Below the pieces are notes generated by a model. It did not search any database, was not told the origin of the DNA, and saw nothing but the letters and a program-made list of their open reading frames with translations. The translations under genes were made by a program, and so were the position numbers. Below, one piece after another: positions 1 to 9,983 of a DNA stretch of 64,000 bases (positions are counted from its first letter, which is position 1; every line of letters begins with the position of its first letter). This DNA is from Streptococcus australis (GTDB lineage Bacteria > Bacillota > Bacilli > Lactobacillales > Streptococcaceae), in the NCBI RefSeq assembly GCF_901543175.1, contig NZ_LR594040.1:1426001-1490000 (forward strand). Direction: 5' to 3'.

Positions 1-154
1 TAATACCTTTCCCTTATTATACAATAAACTTTGAACTTTATAGCTAAATTGATATAGAATAGATTTTACTTTTAAGACTATTTTAATATTTTAAATTTTC
101 TAAAAGTACTTTCAGAGCTTTGTGACAAAAAAGAGAGCGAGTGCCCTCTCAAAG
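1..154. other. AT-rich intergenic left edge
   Basis: No gene is visible here. On the minus strand a perfect TATAAT lies at 16-21 and could be the -10 of a promoter reading out of the left edge, but no convincing -35 is seen. The right part (about 128-150) holds the hairpin that ends the esterase gene. Confidence 0.4.
126..150 (-). terminator. Rho-independent terminator of the esterase gene
   Basis: Read on the minus strand, GAGAG and CTCTC form a short stem around a GGCACTCG loop, followed by a run of six T. It begins a few bases after the esterase stop codon. Confidence 0.6.
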
Positions 155-1138
155 TTATTTTTTTACATAAGAAAAAGAAATCTCACTACCACAGAGCCAA
201 TTGTAGACTTGGTCATTGACAAAAACATTCATGGCTTCGTGGGCATACTCAGACATGATACGATAGGCCTTATCGCAAGTTAGACGATTATAAATCGCAA
301 ACTGGGTAATAGGATAGCAAACATCGTCATCCAAGCCCGTGATCATCTTGACCTCTCCTTTGATCCGATGGGCAAGATTCTTCACATCGATATAGGCAAG
401 GGTCGCCATGATTTCCTCCTCTGTTTCATGGAAGGGATCGTGGAACTTGAAATAACGGAAGAGTTCATCATAGGCTTCACTGGTATTGCCAATCTCAAGC
501 ACTCGTCTAAAGTCAGACAAGAAGGGATAGATGGCAACTGTTCGCTGAATCCGAGGATTAAGCGCTGCTGCAACCAGGGCTAAAGCTCCTCCCTGTGAGG
601 CACCATAGCTAGAAAGTCTTTCCTCATCTACCTGTGGCAGACTAGCAACAATTTCGATCAACTGGTAAATATCCAGATAGACATCCTTATAAAAGAGCTG
701 GTCTCGTCCTTCAACGGCACCACGGATAATGTGCCCCTTGACCGTATTTCCTAGTGGTGAGCGCAAGCCGTCTTGTGAATAGCCCGACTGGCCTCGAACG
801 TCCATAGAAACAACACCGTAACCAGCCACAGTATAGGCCAGCATGTCAGCCCAATCCCAACCACGCCCCATGTAGCCATGGAAATGGAAGATTAGCGGAA
901 CCTTCTCCTCAGTCTTTGGAAGGACGACGCGTGCATAGACCTTTCCTTCATTAGTTCCCTCAAAGATTAGCTCATAGCACTTTACTTGAGGAATATGGAA
1001 ATCCTTTTCCTCCAACTGGTAGGCAGGAAGAACTGAAACTTTTTTGACTTCCTCATCCCAGAAAACATCAAAGTCTTCTGGGACCTCATCCCTTCCTTTA
1101 TAAATCTTGATTTCTTCTAGCAAAGCTGGATTTTTCAT
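155..1138 (-). CDS. axe1: Acetyl xylan esterase / cephalosporin-C deacetylase family
   Basis: A cytoplasmic alpha/beta hydrolase of 327 residues, family size for carbohydrate esterase family 7, which removes acetyl groups from xylo-oligosaccharides and other small esters. The nucleophile elbow GASQGG is visible near residue 180, and DVRGQSG and the late HEA (His) fit the catalytic triad. The start at 1138 is chosen because AAAGGAGCATGCT precedes it; a longer frame reading back to 1237 has no ribosome site and runs into the BOX repeat. It is monocistronic, with its own promoter, a cre-like site and a terminator, which suggests carbon-catabolite control. The true substrate in a streptococcus is uncertain. 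Confidence 0.85.
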   Translation of the reverse strand: MKNPALLEEIKIYKGRDEVPEDFDVFWDEEVKKVSVLPAYQLEEKDFHIPQVKCYELIFEGTNEGKVYARVVLPKTEEKVPLIFHFHGYMGRGWDWADMLAYTVAGYGVVSMDVRGQSGYSQDGLRSPLGNTVKGHIIRGAVEGRDQLFYKDVYLDIYQLIEIVASLPQVDEERLSSYGASQGGALALVAAALNPRIQRTVAIYPFLSDFRRVLEIGNTSEAYDELFRYFKFHDPFHETEEEIMATLAYIDVKNLAHRIKGEVKMITGLDDDVCYPITQFAIYNRLTCDKAYRIMSEYAHEAMNVFVNDQVYNWLCGSEISFSYVKK

Positions 1139-1156
1139 AGCATGCTCCTTTTGATC

Positions 1157-1170
1157 TGTAATCGCTATCA
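1157..1170 (-). promoter_or_regulatory. cre-like CcpA site upstream of the esterase
   Basis: The minus strand reads TGATAGCGATTACA, matching the cre consensus TGWAANCGNTNWCA at all but one position. It overlaps the expected transcription start of the promoter at 1173-1201, a repressing position. Confidence 0.55.
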
Positions 1171-1172
1171 TA

Positions 1173-1201
1173 ACTGTAGCATATCTAAGAAAGCAATGCA
1201 A
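1173..1201 (-). promoter_or_regulatory. Promoter of the esterase gene
   Basis: TTGCAT (1196-1201) and TACAGT (1173-1178) are separated by 17 bp on the minus strand, and a TGC precedes the -10 (extended -10). The BOX element begins 13 bp upstream. Confidence 0.55.
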
Positions 1202-1213
1202 GAAAGAAGGGTA

Positions 1214-1319
1214 ATACCCTTCGAAAATCATATTCAAACCACGTCAACGTCGCCTTGCCGTACTCAAGCACAGCCTGCGGCCAGTTTCCTAGTTTGCTCT
1301 TTGATTTTCATTGAGTATA
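1214..1319. repeat. BOX element a (boxA-boxC, no boxB)
   Basis: About 106 bp flanked by inverted ends (CCTTCGAAAATC and GATTTTCATTGAGTATA). The boxA core CGTCAACGTCGCCTTGCCGTA is the complement of the classical BOX-PCR primer region, followed by the boxC core AGTTTGCTCTTTGATTTTC. It sits just upstream of the esterase promoter. Confidence 0.9.
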
Positions 1320-1383
1320 AACAGAAAGTGATTTTAGATTCTCCTCCCTCAAACTGATCGTCTGAAAGTAGTTTTAAAAATAA

Positions 1384-1403
1384 AAAGAGCGTTTCCGCTC
1401 TTT
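1384..1403 (-). terminator. Terminator of the 23-codon ORF
   Basis: An 8-bp perfect stem AAAGAGCG/CGCTCTTT closes a GAAA tetraloop when read on the minus strand, followed by TTATTTTTA. It starts 6 nt after the small ORF stop. Confidence 0.75.
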
Positions 1404-1408
1404 GTGTA

Positions 1409-1480
1409 TCAATAAGTGCTAGCTCCTTTCTCTTGTTTGACGGTTTGAAACTTCTTTTGGTAGGTCACTTTAATAGTCAT
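1409..1480 (-). CDS. Putative 23-residue basic peptide
   Basis: A 24-codon frame (ATG 1480, stop 1409) reads MTIKVTYQKKFQTVKQEKGA then STY. A ribosome site GAGGA lies 7 nt upstream and a strong terminator follows at once, so this is a self-contained unit between recG and the esterase. A TATACT (1512-1517) may be a -10, with no good -35. AGAGTC and GACTCT can pair across the leader and partly bury the ribosome site. The peptide is lysine-rich with no signal sequence, and I do not recognise it. It may instead be a small RNA. Confidence 0.45.
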   Translation of the reverse strand: MTIKVTYQKKFQTVKQEKGASTY

Positions 1481-1561
1481 CTGAGAGTCCTCGTTTCTTT
1501 TTGATGACTCTAGTATAAGACCCAAACCTAAAAGCTAGCTTATAGATTTCTTAGAAAAGGC

Positions 1562-3577
1562 TTAATCCAGATATTCTCTCTTTTCTAGGTGGAGAGCAAT
1601 CATGCGCCATTCTGGATCCTCTTGCCAGTTTGGTAGTGAACTGATATAGGTGGCTATTTTTCTAGCTTCTTCTAAAATCGGAAAGTCTTCGATAATATCA
1701 GCCACTTGGAACTCTGGGAGACCTGACTGTCTAGTTCCAAAAATCTCACCAGAACCGCGCATTTTCAAATCTTCCTCAGCAAGGACAAATCCGTTTGTGG
1801 TTTCTGTCATGATGCGCATGCGGTCTTTCCCAGACTCAGTCTTAGGATTGGCAACAAGAACAGCATAGGACTGCTTGTCCCCCCGACCAACACGACCTCT
1901 GAGCTGGTGAAGCTGGCTGAGACCGAACCGATCGGCATCCATTATGATCATGACTGTTGCATTGGGGACATTGACTCCAACCTCGATAACAGTTGTAGAT
2001 ACTAGAATATCTGTTTTTCTCTCTTTGAAATCCTGCATAATCTGGTCTTTTTCGTCACTCTTCATCTTACCATGTAGAAGAGCCACTTCGGCCTTACCTG
2101 CAAAATGAGCTGTTAACTCCTCTGATAAGGCAATGGCATTTTTGAGATCCAAAGCTTCTGATTCTTCAATCAAGGGAGAGATGACGTAGGCTTGAGAACC
2201 TTTCTGAATTTCTCCCTCTAACCAAGTCAACACCTGAGGTAGTTGTTCATGCTTGATCCAACGTGTCACAATGGGTTTCCGACCTGCGGGCATCTGGTCG
2301 ATAATGGAAACATCCATATCACCAAAGGCTGTGATGGCCAAAGTCCGTGGAATGGGAGTCGCCGTCATCATGAGGGCATCTGGATTGTCCCCTTTTTCAC
2401 GTAGAACACGCCTTTGCCCCACACCAAAACGGTGCTGCTCATCGATGATAATCAAACCAAGACGGGCATACTGCACCCCATCCTGAATCAGTGCATGGGT
2501 CCCGATAATCAAATCGGCCTCACCTTTTGCTATGGTCTCCAAGACTTCTCTTTTTTCTGCAGCTTTCAAGGATCCTGTCAAGAGAGCGAGTTTCGAGTCT
2601 GGAAAGAGACCCTGTAGACTTTCAAAGTGTTGCTCTGCTAGGATTTCTGTCGGTACCATGAGAGCAGCCTGGTACCCAGCTGTCACTGCCGCAAACATGG
2701 CTAAACCTGCGACCACCGTTTTTCCGCTCCCCACATCTCCTTGCAGGAGACGATTCATATGGTGGTCAGACTTCATGTCGGCCAAAATTTCCTGCAAACT
2801 CTTTTCTTGAGCTGGGGTCAGGGCAAAAGGAAGATTTTCTTTAGCAGCTGTCACCTTTTCCTGAGACCAATTCAGAACTAGACCGCTTCCTTGAACTCTA
2901 TTTTCAGACTTGAGCGTCTGTAACTGCATTTGGAAGTAAAAGAGTTCCTCAAACTTGATACGACGAAGGGCCTGCTTATATTCTGCCAGATCCTTAGGAA
3001 AATGCATGGCACGAACTGCCTGACAACGGGACATGAGTTTGTATTTGTCCAGCAAAGACTGGGGAAGATTTTCCTCTACCAAGAGGTCCAACCCTTGATC
3101 AAAGGCTGTCTTGATAACCTTGACCAGCCCTGCCTGACTGATTCCTTGAGCCAGTCGATAGACAGGCTGGAGGTCATCTTCCACCTGAGCCAGAACCTTC
3201 ATCCCAGTCAGACTGGCCTTAGCCCGATCCCATTTTCCAAAAACGGCAAGAGTTGCTCCCAATTCTATCTTATCTGCTAGATAAGGCTGGTTAAAGAAAT
3301 TTACCGCAAAAACAACTTCTCCCTGTTTGAGACTAAAGCGCAAGCGATTACGCTTAAAACCATAATACTGGATACTGGCAGGAGTCACTACCTGACCAGA
3401 CAGAACAGCCTTTTCACCATCTTCTAGTTCCAATACCTGCTTGGTCTTGAAATCTTCATAACGGAAAGGAAAGTAGAGCAAGAGATCTTGCAAGTTTTCA
3501 ATTCCTAGTTTGGCGTACTTCTCTGCTGACTTTGGTCCCACACCAGGCAAGACATGCAAGGGTTGGTGTAAATTCAT
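1562..3577 (-). CDS. recG: ATP-dependent DNA helicase RecG
   Basis: A 671-residue superfamily 2 helicase that remodels stalled replication forks and branch-migrates Holliday junctions. An N-terminal wedge/OB region is followed by the helicase core: Walker A GDVGSGKT near residue 280, the DEQH box, MTATPIPRT, and the C-terminal GRVGRG motif VI. Length and motif order are complete. The start at 3577 is preceded by AAAGGAGTGGAGC. It lies downstream of alr, with a BOX element in the 120-bp gap. Confidence 0.97.
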   Translation of the reverse strand: MNLHQPLHVLPGVGPKSAEKYAKLGIENLQDLLLYFPFRYEDFKTKQVLELEDGEKAVLSGQVVTPASIQYYGFKRNRLRFSLKQGEVVFAVNFFNQPYLADKIELGATLAVFGKWDRAKASLTGMKVLAQVEDDLQPVYRLAQGISQAGLVKVIKTAFDQGLDLLVEENLPQSLLDKYKLMSRCQAVRAMHFPKDLAEYKQALRRIKFEELFYFQMQLQTLKSENRVQGSGLVLNWSQEKVTAAKENLPFALTPAQEKSLQEILADMKSDHHMNRLLQGDVGSGKTVVAGLAMFAAVTAGYQAALMVPTEILAEQHFESLQGLFPDSKLALLTGSLKAAEKREVLETIAKGEADLIIGTHALIQDGVQYARLGLIIIDEQHRFGVGQRRVLREKGDNPDALMMTATPIPRTLAITAFGDMDVSIIDQMPAGRKPIVTRWIKHEQLPQVLTWLEGEIQKGSQAYVISPLIEESEALDLKNAIALSEELTAHFAGKAEVALLHGKMKSDEKDQIMQDFKERKTDILVSTTVIEVGVNVPNATVMIIMDADRFGLSQLHQLRGRVGRGDKQSYAVLVANPKTESGKDRMRIMTETTNGFVLAEEDLKMRGSGEIFGTRQSGLPEFQVADIIEDFPILEEARKIATYISSLPNWQEDPEWRMIALHLEKREYLD

Positions 3578-3595
3578 GCTCCACTCCTTTCTTTT

Positions 3596-3702
3596 TATAC
3601 TCTTCGAAAATCAAATTCAAACTACGTCAGCGTCGCCTTACCGTACTCAAGTACAGCCTGCGGCTAGCTTCCTAGTTTGCTCTTTGATTTTCATTGAGTA
3701 TT
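3596..3702. repeat. BOX element b (boxA-boxC), touching the alr stop
   Basis: Same layout as the copy at 1214: inverted ends TATACTCTTCGAAAATC and GATTTTCATTGAGTATT around boxA and boxC with no boxB. Its right end overlaps the alr stop codon at 3701-3703, so alr mRNA passes directly into the repeat. Confidence 0.9.
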
Positions 3703-4804
3703 AGTAATACTCTCTCGGAATGCGATCGCTAAGGAGACAAACCACCTCATAGTTAATGGTGCCACGGTAGACTGCTACCTGAGTTGCCGTGATTTCCTTA
3801 TCTCCGTCAGAGCCAATCAAGGTTACCTTGGTTCCAAGTGGGTAAACCTTAGGTAGACGAATGGTGATTTGGTCCATCGAAACCCTGCCGACGATTGGGC
3901 AAGCTTGTCCATCTACCAAGACGGAGAAATTCTGCATGTCTCGTGTCCAACCATCCGCATAGCCGATTGGTACCGTCGCAATGACTTGCTCACTATCCGC
4001 CTGATAGGTTGCTCCATAGCCCATGCAAGCTCCAGCTGGAACTGTTTTGACATGAACAAGGGCAGATTGCAAGGTCAAGGCTGGTGTCAAGTCATAAGGC
4101 AAGTCCAAGACCTCTCCGCTTGGGTTGAGACCATACATAGCATCTCCCATACGGACTGCATTGAAAATAGTCTCTGCATGCCAAAGAGTCGTGGCAGAAT
4201 TGCTGGCATGGATCAGCTCTGGCACTTCCTTCATACTTGACAGAATGGTTTTAAATCGTTCCAACTGGGCATTAAAGTAAGTATCTGATGCTTCATCTGC
4301 AGTCGCAAAGTGAGTAAAGACTCCCTCAACGCGAGCACCCTTTTGCTTGAGCAAGTCATGAGCCTGCTCAGCCTCACTGGCCTCTCTAAAACCAATCCGT
4401 CCCATCCCTGAGTCAATCTTGAGGTGAACCGATAAGCCTGCTAGGTCTGCCTCCCTAGATAAGAGTGTTTGAATCCACTCCAACCCTGCCACTGTCAAGG
4501 TGATGTCGTATTCTTTAGCTAGGGAAACAGCTTCTAGCTCAGAAACTCCTAAGATGAGGATTTTCTTGTTTATACCTGCTTGACGCAACTCGATAGCTTC
4601 ATCGATATTGGAAACGCAAAATCCATCAACATCATCTTGAATCGCCGTTGCAACGGCAACAGCCCCATGACCATAGGCATTGGCCTTGACCACTGCCCAC
4701 TTGAGCGTTCCTTCAGGGATATGAGCCTCCATTTGCTGAATATTTTGTCGAATGGCTCCCAGATGAATCAGAGCCTTGGTTGGTCTATGTGGACTAGCTT
4801 TCAT
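3701..4804 (-). CDS. alr: Alanine racemase
   Basis: A PLP enzyme of 367 residues that interconverts L- and D-alanine for peptidoglycan and teichoic acid. The N-terminal PLP lysine motif is visible in [10 protein letters not shown] near residue 38; the C-terminal part has RVSMDQ and the late GTINYEV motif typical of Alr. The ATG at 4804 follows GGAGGAAAATC, while an earlier in-frame start would extend into acpS. It overlaps the acpS 3' end by 11 nt, so the two are translationally coupled in an acpS-alr-(recG) unit. Confidence 0.97.
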   Translation of the reverse strand: MKASPHRPTKALIHLGAIRQNIQQMEAHIPEGTLKWAVVKANAYGHGAVAVATAIQDDVDGFCVSNIDEAIELRQAGINKKILILGVSELEAVSLAKEYDITLTVAGLEWIQTLLSREADLAGLSVHLKIDSGMGRIGFREASEAEQAHDLLKQKGARVEGVFTHFATADEASDTYFNAQLERFKTILSSMKEVPELIHASNSATTLWHAETIFNAVRMGDAMYGLNPSGEVLDLPYDLTPALTLQSALVHVKTVPAGACMGYGATYQADSEQVIATVPIGYADGWTRDMQNFSVLVDGQACPIVGRVSMDQITIRLPKVYPLGTKVTLIGSDGDKEITATQVAVYRGTINYEVVCLLSDRIPREYY

Positions 4805-5156
4805 GATTTTCCTCCAAAATGACACTGGCTGTCACAAACTGATCTGTATGGCTGATAGACAGCCAAATCTTCCCTGAAAATGGAGCCTGATTAAAATAGG
4901 GAGCCCCGCGTTCATTGTTCAAAACTTCCAAATCCTGAAAGGTCAGCTTGCCAATACCAGTTCCCATAGCCTTGGAAAAGGCTTCCTTAGCCGACCAGCG
5001 ACCAGCCAAATATTCGATCTGTCTGCGCCCTTTGAGACTGGTAAATCGCTCCATTTCCTTAGTTGTCAGCACGCGCTTAGCAAAGTCCTCACGTCGTGTA
5101 ACTGCGTTTTCTATCGAAGCCAATTCTTCGATATCAATTCCGTGTCCAACTATCAT
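4794..5156 (-). CDS. acpS: Holo-[acyl-carrier-protein] synthase
   Basis: Transfers 4'-phosphopantetheine from CoA to acyl carrier protein. The 120-residue protein starts [11 protein letters not shown], with the metal-binding Asp in GIDI and the second motif in [11 protein letters not shown] near residue 55, as in the AcpS family. An ATG 6 nt upstream (5162) is equally possible; 5156 gives the usual family length. Neither start has an ideal ribosome site. It follows the DAHP synthase by 44 nt and overlaps alr, an arrangement known in other streptococci. Confidence 0.93.
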   Translation of the reverse strand: MIVGHGIDIEELASIENAVTRREDFAKRVLTTKEMERFTSLKGRRQIEYLAGRWSAKEAFSKAMGTGIGKLTFQDLEVLNNERGAPYFNQAPFSGKIWLSISHTDQFVTASVILEENHES

Positions 5157-5200
5157 ACTCATAAAAGGAGCTGAGATTCCCCCAACTCCATCCTTTTCAC

Positions 5201-6232
5201 TTATTTTGTTAAGGTAGTATAAATTTCTTCTACCAAAGCTACTGTATTTTCCCAACCTAGACAAGGGTCAGTTATAGAGCAACCAAAGACCTCTGGTTGA
5301 TTTTGGCGACCATCTGCTAGGTAAGATTCGATCATAAAGCCTCGAACCGTCTTTTTAATCTTTTCATTCCAATCACGATTCAGCAAGGCTTGACGAACAA
5401 TGCGAATTTGTTCCATATACTGCTTGCCTGAATTGTCATGATTGGTATCGATGATAATGAAGGGATTTTCAAGCCCCATGGTCTCATAACGATTGATGGC
5501 ATTTAAGAGTGTTTCATAGTAGAAATTGGGTTCATTTTTACCATATTCGTTCATGGCACCACGAAGGATAACGTGGGCCAAGGGATTTCCTGAAGTTTCC
5601 ACTTCTTGACCGTGGTAAAGGAAGGTTTGCTTGTTTTGAGCCGCATAGATGGCATTAAACATGACTCCAAGGTTCCCAGATGTTGGATTTTTCATCCCAA
5701 CCGGAGCATCAATTCCAGAAGCTACAAAGCGGTGTTCCTGGTCTTCCACTGAACGAGCCCCTACAGCATGGTAGCTGACCAGGTCATCAACCAAAACGAG
5801 ATTTGACGGATAAAGCATCTCATCAGCTGTCGTCAATCCAGTTTCGGTAATCACTCGGTAGTGCAACTGACGAACAGCCTGCAAACCATTGATGAGACTA
5901 GGCGCTTCGCTGGTATTTGGTTGATGAATCATGCCTTTATAGCCATCTCCATTAGTACGAGGTTTAGCCGTATAAACACGCATCACGATAAAGATTTTAT
6001 CCGCGACTTTTTTCTGCAAGTCTGCTAAGCGATGAGCATATTCAAGCACAGCTTCTTCATTGTCTGAAGAGCACGGCCCTATCACCAAAAGGATTCGGTC
6101 ATCCTCACCCGAAATGATGGCTGCCAACTCTCTGTCACGGGCTTCTTTTTTTCGCAAGGCTTCACCTGACAACTGAGTCGCAGCCTTGATTGCTTCAATA
6201 TCAATTTCTTGACCTTTTTCGATAAATGCCAT
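5201..6232 (-). CDS. aroG: DAHP synthase (second of tandem pair)
   Basis: 3-deoxy-D-arabino-heptulosonate-7-phosphate synthase, type I, 343 residues. It condenses phosphoenolpyruvate and erythrose 4-phosphate to open the shikimate pathway. Visible are GPCSSDN near residue 52, [22 protein letters not shown], the DTNHDNSGK metal-site region and SITDPCLGW at the C-terminus. It starts 1 nt after its paralogue and is closely similar to it along its whole length. The likely difference is which aromatic amino acid inhibits each, which cannot be read from sequence by eye. Confidence 0.95.
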   Translation of the reverse strand: MAFIEKGQEIDIEAIKAATQLSGEALRKKEARDRELAAIISGEDDRILLVIGPCSSDNEEAVLEYAHRLADLQKKVADKIFIVMRVYTAKPRTNGDGYKGMIHQPNTSEAPSLINGLQAVRQLHYRVITETGLTTADEMLYPSNLVLVDDLVSYHAVGARSVEDQEHRFVASGIDAPVGMKNPTSGNLGVMFNAIYAAQNKQTFLYHGQEVETSGNPLAHVILRGAMNEYGKNEPNFYYETLLNAINRYETMGLENPFIIIDTNHDNSGKQYMEQIRIVRQALLNRDWNEKIKKTVRGFMIESYLADGRQNQPEVFGCSITDPCLGWENTVALVEEIYTTLTK

Positions 6233-6233
6233 C

Positions 6234-7265
6234 TTACTCTCCTAGCGTTTGGTAAATTTCGCGAACAAGTGCTTCTGTGTTGTCCCATCCGAGACACGGA
6301 TCTGTAATGGACTTACCAAAAACTTCTGGCTCATTTTGACGTCCATCTTCCAGATAGGACTCAATCATAAAACCACGAACATATTTTTTGATCTTCTCAT
6401 TCCAGTCACGGTTGATCAAGGTCTGACGAACGATACGGATTTGATCCATGTACTGCTTGCCTGAATTGTCATGATTGGTATCGATGATGATAAAGGGATT
6501 TTCCAAGCCCATCTTTTCATACTGGGCAATGGTATCCATCAAATTGTCATAGTAGTAATTAGGAATATTTTTCCCATATTCATTCAAGGCACCACGAAGA
6601 ATGGCGTGGGACAATGGATTCCCTGTTGTTTCCACCTCTTTACCGAGGAAAAGGAAACTCTGTTTATTTTGCGCTGCGTAAATCCCGTTAAACATAACAT
6701 TGAGATTTCCAGATGTTGGATTTTTAAATCCTGTTGAAAAGTCTGCTCCACTCGCTACAAAACGGTGCTGTTGATCCTCTACAGAACGAGCTCCAACAGC
6801 CATATAAGAAATCAAATCATCCACCAGCGGAAGATTTTCAGGATAAAGCATCTCATCAGCTGTTGTCATTCCCGTCTCGGTAATCACACGGTAGTGCAGT
6901 TGGCGAACAGCCTTGATCCCATTGATCAAGCTAGGAGTTTCTGTCGCATTTGGTTGATGAATCAAGCCCTTATAGCCATCTCCATTGGTACGAGGTTTAG
7001 CCGTATAGACACGCATGACCATAAAAATACGGTCTTTGACCTCTTCTTGCAAAGCAGACAAGCGCTTGGCATACTCGAGAACCGCCTCTTCGTTATCAGA
7101 TGAACATGGTCCAATCACCAAGAGAATACGCTGGTCTTCCCCACGGATGATGGCTTCCAATTCCTGATCACGTTGATTTTTTCTCGCAAGAGCTGCTCCC
7201 TCTAATTTAGACAAGGCGCGAACTTCTTCAATGTTAATTTTAGGACTTTTAGCTGTAAATACCAT
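6234..7265 (-). CDS. aroG: DAHP synthase (first of tandem pair)
   Basis: Also 343 residues with the same motifs: [38 protein letters not shown] and SITDPCLGW. The gene lies between secA and the second copy and has GGAGATGAATC before its ATG. The pair is an old tandem duplication: alignment is gap-free and the two differ most in the N-terminal 35 residues and around residues 195-235. Two isozymes would let the cell keep shikimate flux when one end product is plentiful, which fits the large tryptophan investment elsewhere in this window. Confidence 0.95.
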   Translation of the reverse strand: MVFTAKSPKINIEEVRALSKLEGAALARKNQRDQELEAIIRGEDQRILLVIGPCSSDNEEAVLEYAKRLSALQEEVKDRIFMVMRVYTAKPRTNGDGYKGLIHQPNATETPSLINGIKAVRQLHYRVITETGMTTADEMLYPENLPLVDDLISYMAVGARSVEDQQHRFVASGADFSTGFKNPTSGNLNVMFNGIYAAQNKQSFLFLGKEVETTGNPLSHAILRGALNEYGKNIPNYYYDNLMDTIAQYEKMGLENPFIIIDTNHDNSGKQYMDQIRIVRQTLINRDWNEKIKKYVRGFMIESYLEDGRQNEPEVFGKSITDPCLGWDNTEALVREIYQTLGE

Positions 7266-7344
7266 GATTCATCTCCTTATAAAGCAAACGGACACCAAGC
7301 AAAAATGTATTTTCACCAGGTATCCGCCTGTATCTTATCTCATA

Positions 7345-9858
7345 TTATTGTCTCTTACCATGACAGTTCTTGAATTTCTTACCTGATCCACATGGGCATT
7401 GGTCATTTCGTCCGATTTGGCTCAAGTCCACATCTGCTGGAAGATGAGTCTGCTGTGCTGCGATATTACGAGTCGCAGTTGTACTGATATTGTGTTCCGT
7501 TTGAGGACGTTCTTGTTCGTGGATTTGTGCTTTCATCATCAAGCGGGTCACATCGAACTCAATCGATCCGATCATGTCGTTAAACATGCGGAAACCTTCT
7601 GCTTGATATTCTACAACAGGGTTGTTTTGGGCATATCCACGAAGACCAACAGCATTTCGCAACTGGTCAAGAGCATCGATATGGTCTGTCCACTTGTTGT
7701 CTACAACACGTAGAATCAAGACTTTTTGGAATTCTTTAACCGCCTCTTCATCACGAAGTTTGGCAACTTGACTATCATAAACCTTCAATGCACGTTGATA
7801 CAGCTCATCTTTGATGGCTTGATCTGACAGACCTGCAAGATCTGAACGGCTAATTGAATCTTCTGGAAGCAAGTTATACTTAGCGAAGTTCAAGATTGCT
7901 TCCAATTTTTCATCTTCTTTCGAACGAGAATGTGCATCTACGATTCGTCCAATTGTACGGCGGATCATAGCATGAATCTCAGGTGCCAAATCACGGTCGG
8001 CAGTAATGACATCATAACGTTGTGCATAGATGATCTCACGTTGTTCACGCATGACATCATCGTATTGAAGGACCTGTTTACGTGTATCGTAGTTATTCCC
8101 CTCAACGCGTTTCTGAGCTGCTTCCACTTGACGCGTTAGCATGCGAGATTCGATGGCTTCATCAGACATGTTGAGACGTTCAAAGATACCTTTCAAGCGT
8201 TCTGAACCGAAACGTTTCATCAAATCATCTTCAAGAGACAAGTAGAATTGTGACTCACCTGGGTCTCCTTGACGCCCTGAACGTCCACGAAGTTGATTAT
8301 CAATACGGCGACTTTCGTGGCGTTCTGTACCAATGACGCAAAGTCCACCTAACTCACGAACTCCTTCACCGAGCTTAATGTCGGTACCACGACCGGCCAT
8401 GTTGGTTGCGATGGTAACCGCACCACGCTGACCAGCATTCATGATTATTTGAGCTTCTCTGTAGTGGTTTTTCGCATTCAAGACTTCGTGAGGAACACTA
8501 GCTTCGACCAATTTCTTAGAAAGAAAATCACTGGTTTCAACGGCAACCGTACCTACCAAGACTGGCTGACCTTTTTGATAACGTGCCTTCACATCTTCCA
8601 CTACAGCCTTGAATTTTGCATCAAGACTTGCATAGAGAAGATCTGAGTGGTCGATACGTTGGATTGGACGGTTGGTTGGGATTGGGATGACACGGATGTT
8701 GTAGATTTCACGGAATTCTTCTTCTTCTGTTTTACCAGTACCTGTCATACCTGCCAATTTCTTATACATACGGAAGAGGTTTTGGTAGGTGATAGAAGCT
8801 GAAGTCTTGGTCTCGTCTTGGATTGGTACACCTTCTTTTGCTTCAATCGCTTGGTGCAAACCATCAGAGTAACGACGACCTTCCATGGTACGACCTGTAA
8901 ATTGATCGACAATCAGGATTTCCTGCTCTTCGCTGACCACATAGTCAATATCGAGAATCATGATGTAGTTGGCACGAAGGGCATTATCGATAAAGTGAGT
9001 AAGAGCTACATTTTCAATATCGTAGAGATTTTCCAGTTTGAAATAGCTCTCAGCCTTGTCAATCCCTGAATCAGACAAACCAATAGTCTTAGACTGAATG
9101 TCGATGATATAGTCATCTTTGTCCAAAGATTTGACAAAGTGATCCGCCATGTGGTAGAGTTGGCTAGTCTCAACTGCATTGGCACCTGAAACGATCAAAG
9201 GAGTACGAGCCTCATCAATCAAGATCGAGTCAACCTCATCGACCAAAGCATAGTTGAGCGGACGCTGTACCATGTTTTCTGCCCGAACAACCATGTTGTC
9301 ACGAAGGTAGTCGAAACCAATCTCTGAGTTAGTCGAATAGGTAATATCACAGAGATAGGCTTCTTTCTTCTCCATTGGTGACTTAGCAGCCAAATTAATC
9401 CCTACTGACAAACCAAGCCATGAATACAATTCACCCATCTCAGTCGCATCACGTTCTGTTAGATACTCGTTGACCGTTACTACGTGAACCCCTTCACCTG
9501 CTAGAGCGTTGAGGTATACCGGCATGGTCGCTGTCAAGGTTTTTCCTTCACCAGTACGCATTTCTGGCACATCTCCATGGTGGAGGACAATCCCACCCAT
9601 GACCTGAACTTTATATGGGAAAAGTCCAAGAACACGCTTGGCAGCTTCACGTACTACCGCAAAAGCCTCATAGAGCAATGAATCCAGCGATTCACCCTTA
9701 TTGTAACGTTCCTTAAATTCATCTGTTTTTGCTTTCAGCTGGTCATCCGTCAAGGCTGCCATCTGATCTTCATATTTGAGAACCTTGTCTGCCATCTTTT
9801 CCAGACGCCGAAGTTCTCCTTTATCATTTTCAATAATCGTTTTTAAAATATTAGCCAT
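7345..9858 (-). CDS. secA: Preprotein translocase motor SecA
   Basis: The ATPase that drives unfolded secretory proteins through SecYEG, 837 residues, full length for streptococcal SecA1. Walker A is in [11 protein letters not shown] near residue 100 and Walker B in [10 protein letters not shown] near 208. The helicase-like NBD2 has [10 protein letters not shown] and [10 protein letters not shown]. The C-terminal zinc-binding tail [14 protein letters not shown] is intact. A consensus-like promoter precedes it, and the two DAHP synthase genes follow 79 nt after its stop, with no clear terminator between, so read-through is possible. Confidence 0.98.
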   Translation of the reverse strand: MANILKTIIENDKGELRRLEKMADKVLKYEDQMAALTDDQLKAKTDEFKERYNKGESLDSLLYEAFAVVREAAKRVLGLFPYKVQVMGGIVLHHGDVPEMRTGEGKTLTATMPVYLNALAGEGVHVVTVNEYLTERDATEMGELYSWLGLSVGINLAAKSPMEKKEAYLCDITYSTNSEIGFDYLRDNMVVRAENMVQRPLNYALVDEVDSILIDEARTPLIVSGANAVETSQLYHMADHFVKSLDKDDYIIDIQSKTIGLSDSGIDKAESYFKLENLYDIENVALTHFIDNALRANYIMILDIDYVVSEEQEILIVDQFTGRTMEGRRYSDGLHQAIEAKEGVPIQDETKTSASITYQNLFRMYKKLAGMTGTGKTEEEEFREIYNIRVIPIPTNRPIQRIDHSDLLYASLDAKFKAVVEDVKARYQKGQPVLVGTVAVETSDFLSKKLVEASVPHEVLNAKNHYREAQIIMNAGQRGAVTIATNMAGRGTDIKLGEGVRELGGLCVIGTERHESRRIDNQLRGRSGRQGDPGESQFYLSLEDDLMKRFGSERLKGIFERLNMSDEAIESRMLTRQVEAAQKRVEGNNYDTRKQVLQYDDVMREQREIIYAQRYDVITADRDLAPEIHAMIRRTIGRIVDAHSRSKEDEKLEAILNFAKYNLLPEDSISRSDLAGLSDQAIKDELYQRALKVYDSQVAKLRDEEAVKEFQKVLILRVVDNKWTDHIDALDQLRNAVGLRGYAQNNPVVEYQAEGFRMFNDMIGSIEFDVTRLMMKAQIHEQERPQTEHNISTTATRNIAAQQTHLPADVDLSQIGRNDQCPCGSGKKFKNCHGKRQ

Positions 9859-9903
9859 TATTTTCCTTACTTTAGATTCTCAATATTTTAGAATGTTCTT
9901 TTA

Positions 9904-9932
9904 ATTCTAGCACATTTGCTCTTAATTTTCAA
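9904..9932 (-). promoter_or_regulatory. secA promoter
   Basis: TTGAAA (9927-9932) and TAGAAT (9904-9909) with a 17-bp spacer and a TGC extended -10 on the minus strand, about 45 bp upstream of the secA start. Confidence 0.75.
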
Positions 9933-9983
9933 GAAAGAATCCGCGCTTCAAAAGGGAAAAGACATCTCTAAAATCCACTTTTT

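Noticed and set aside
1139..1237. Longer esterase start 33 codons upstream
   Set aside because: It would cross the promoter and reach the BOX element; AAAGGAGCATGCT supports 1138.
1214..1319. The repeated elements were first considered as RUP elements
   Set aside because: The boxA core complements the BOX-PCR primer sequence and the expanded copy has exact 45-bp boxB units, so BOX is the better assignment.
2930..3280. 116-codon plus-strand frame inside recG
   Set aside because: Antisense shadow of a clearly coding gene; no promoter or ribosome site.
6765..7103. 112-codon plus-strand frame inside the first DAHP synthase
   Set aside because: Antisense shadow; similar shadows recur in the paralogue.
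7266..7344. Search for a terminator or promoter between secA and the first DAHP synthase
   Set aside because: Only a weak GGATACC/GGTGTCC pairing is seen; not convincing as either.
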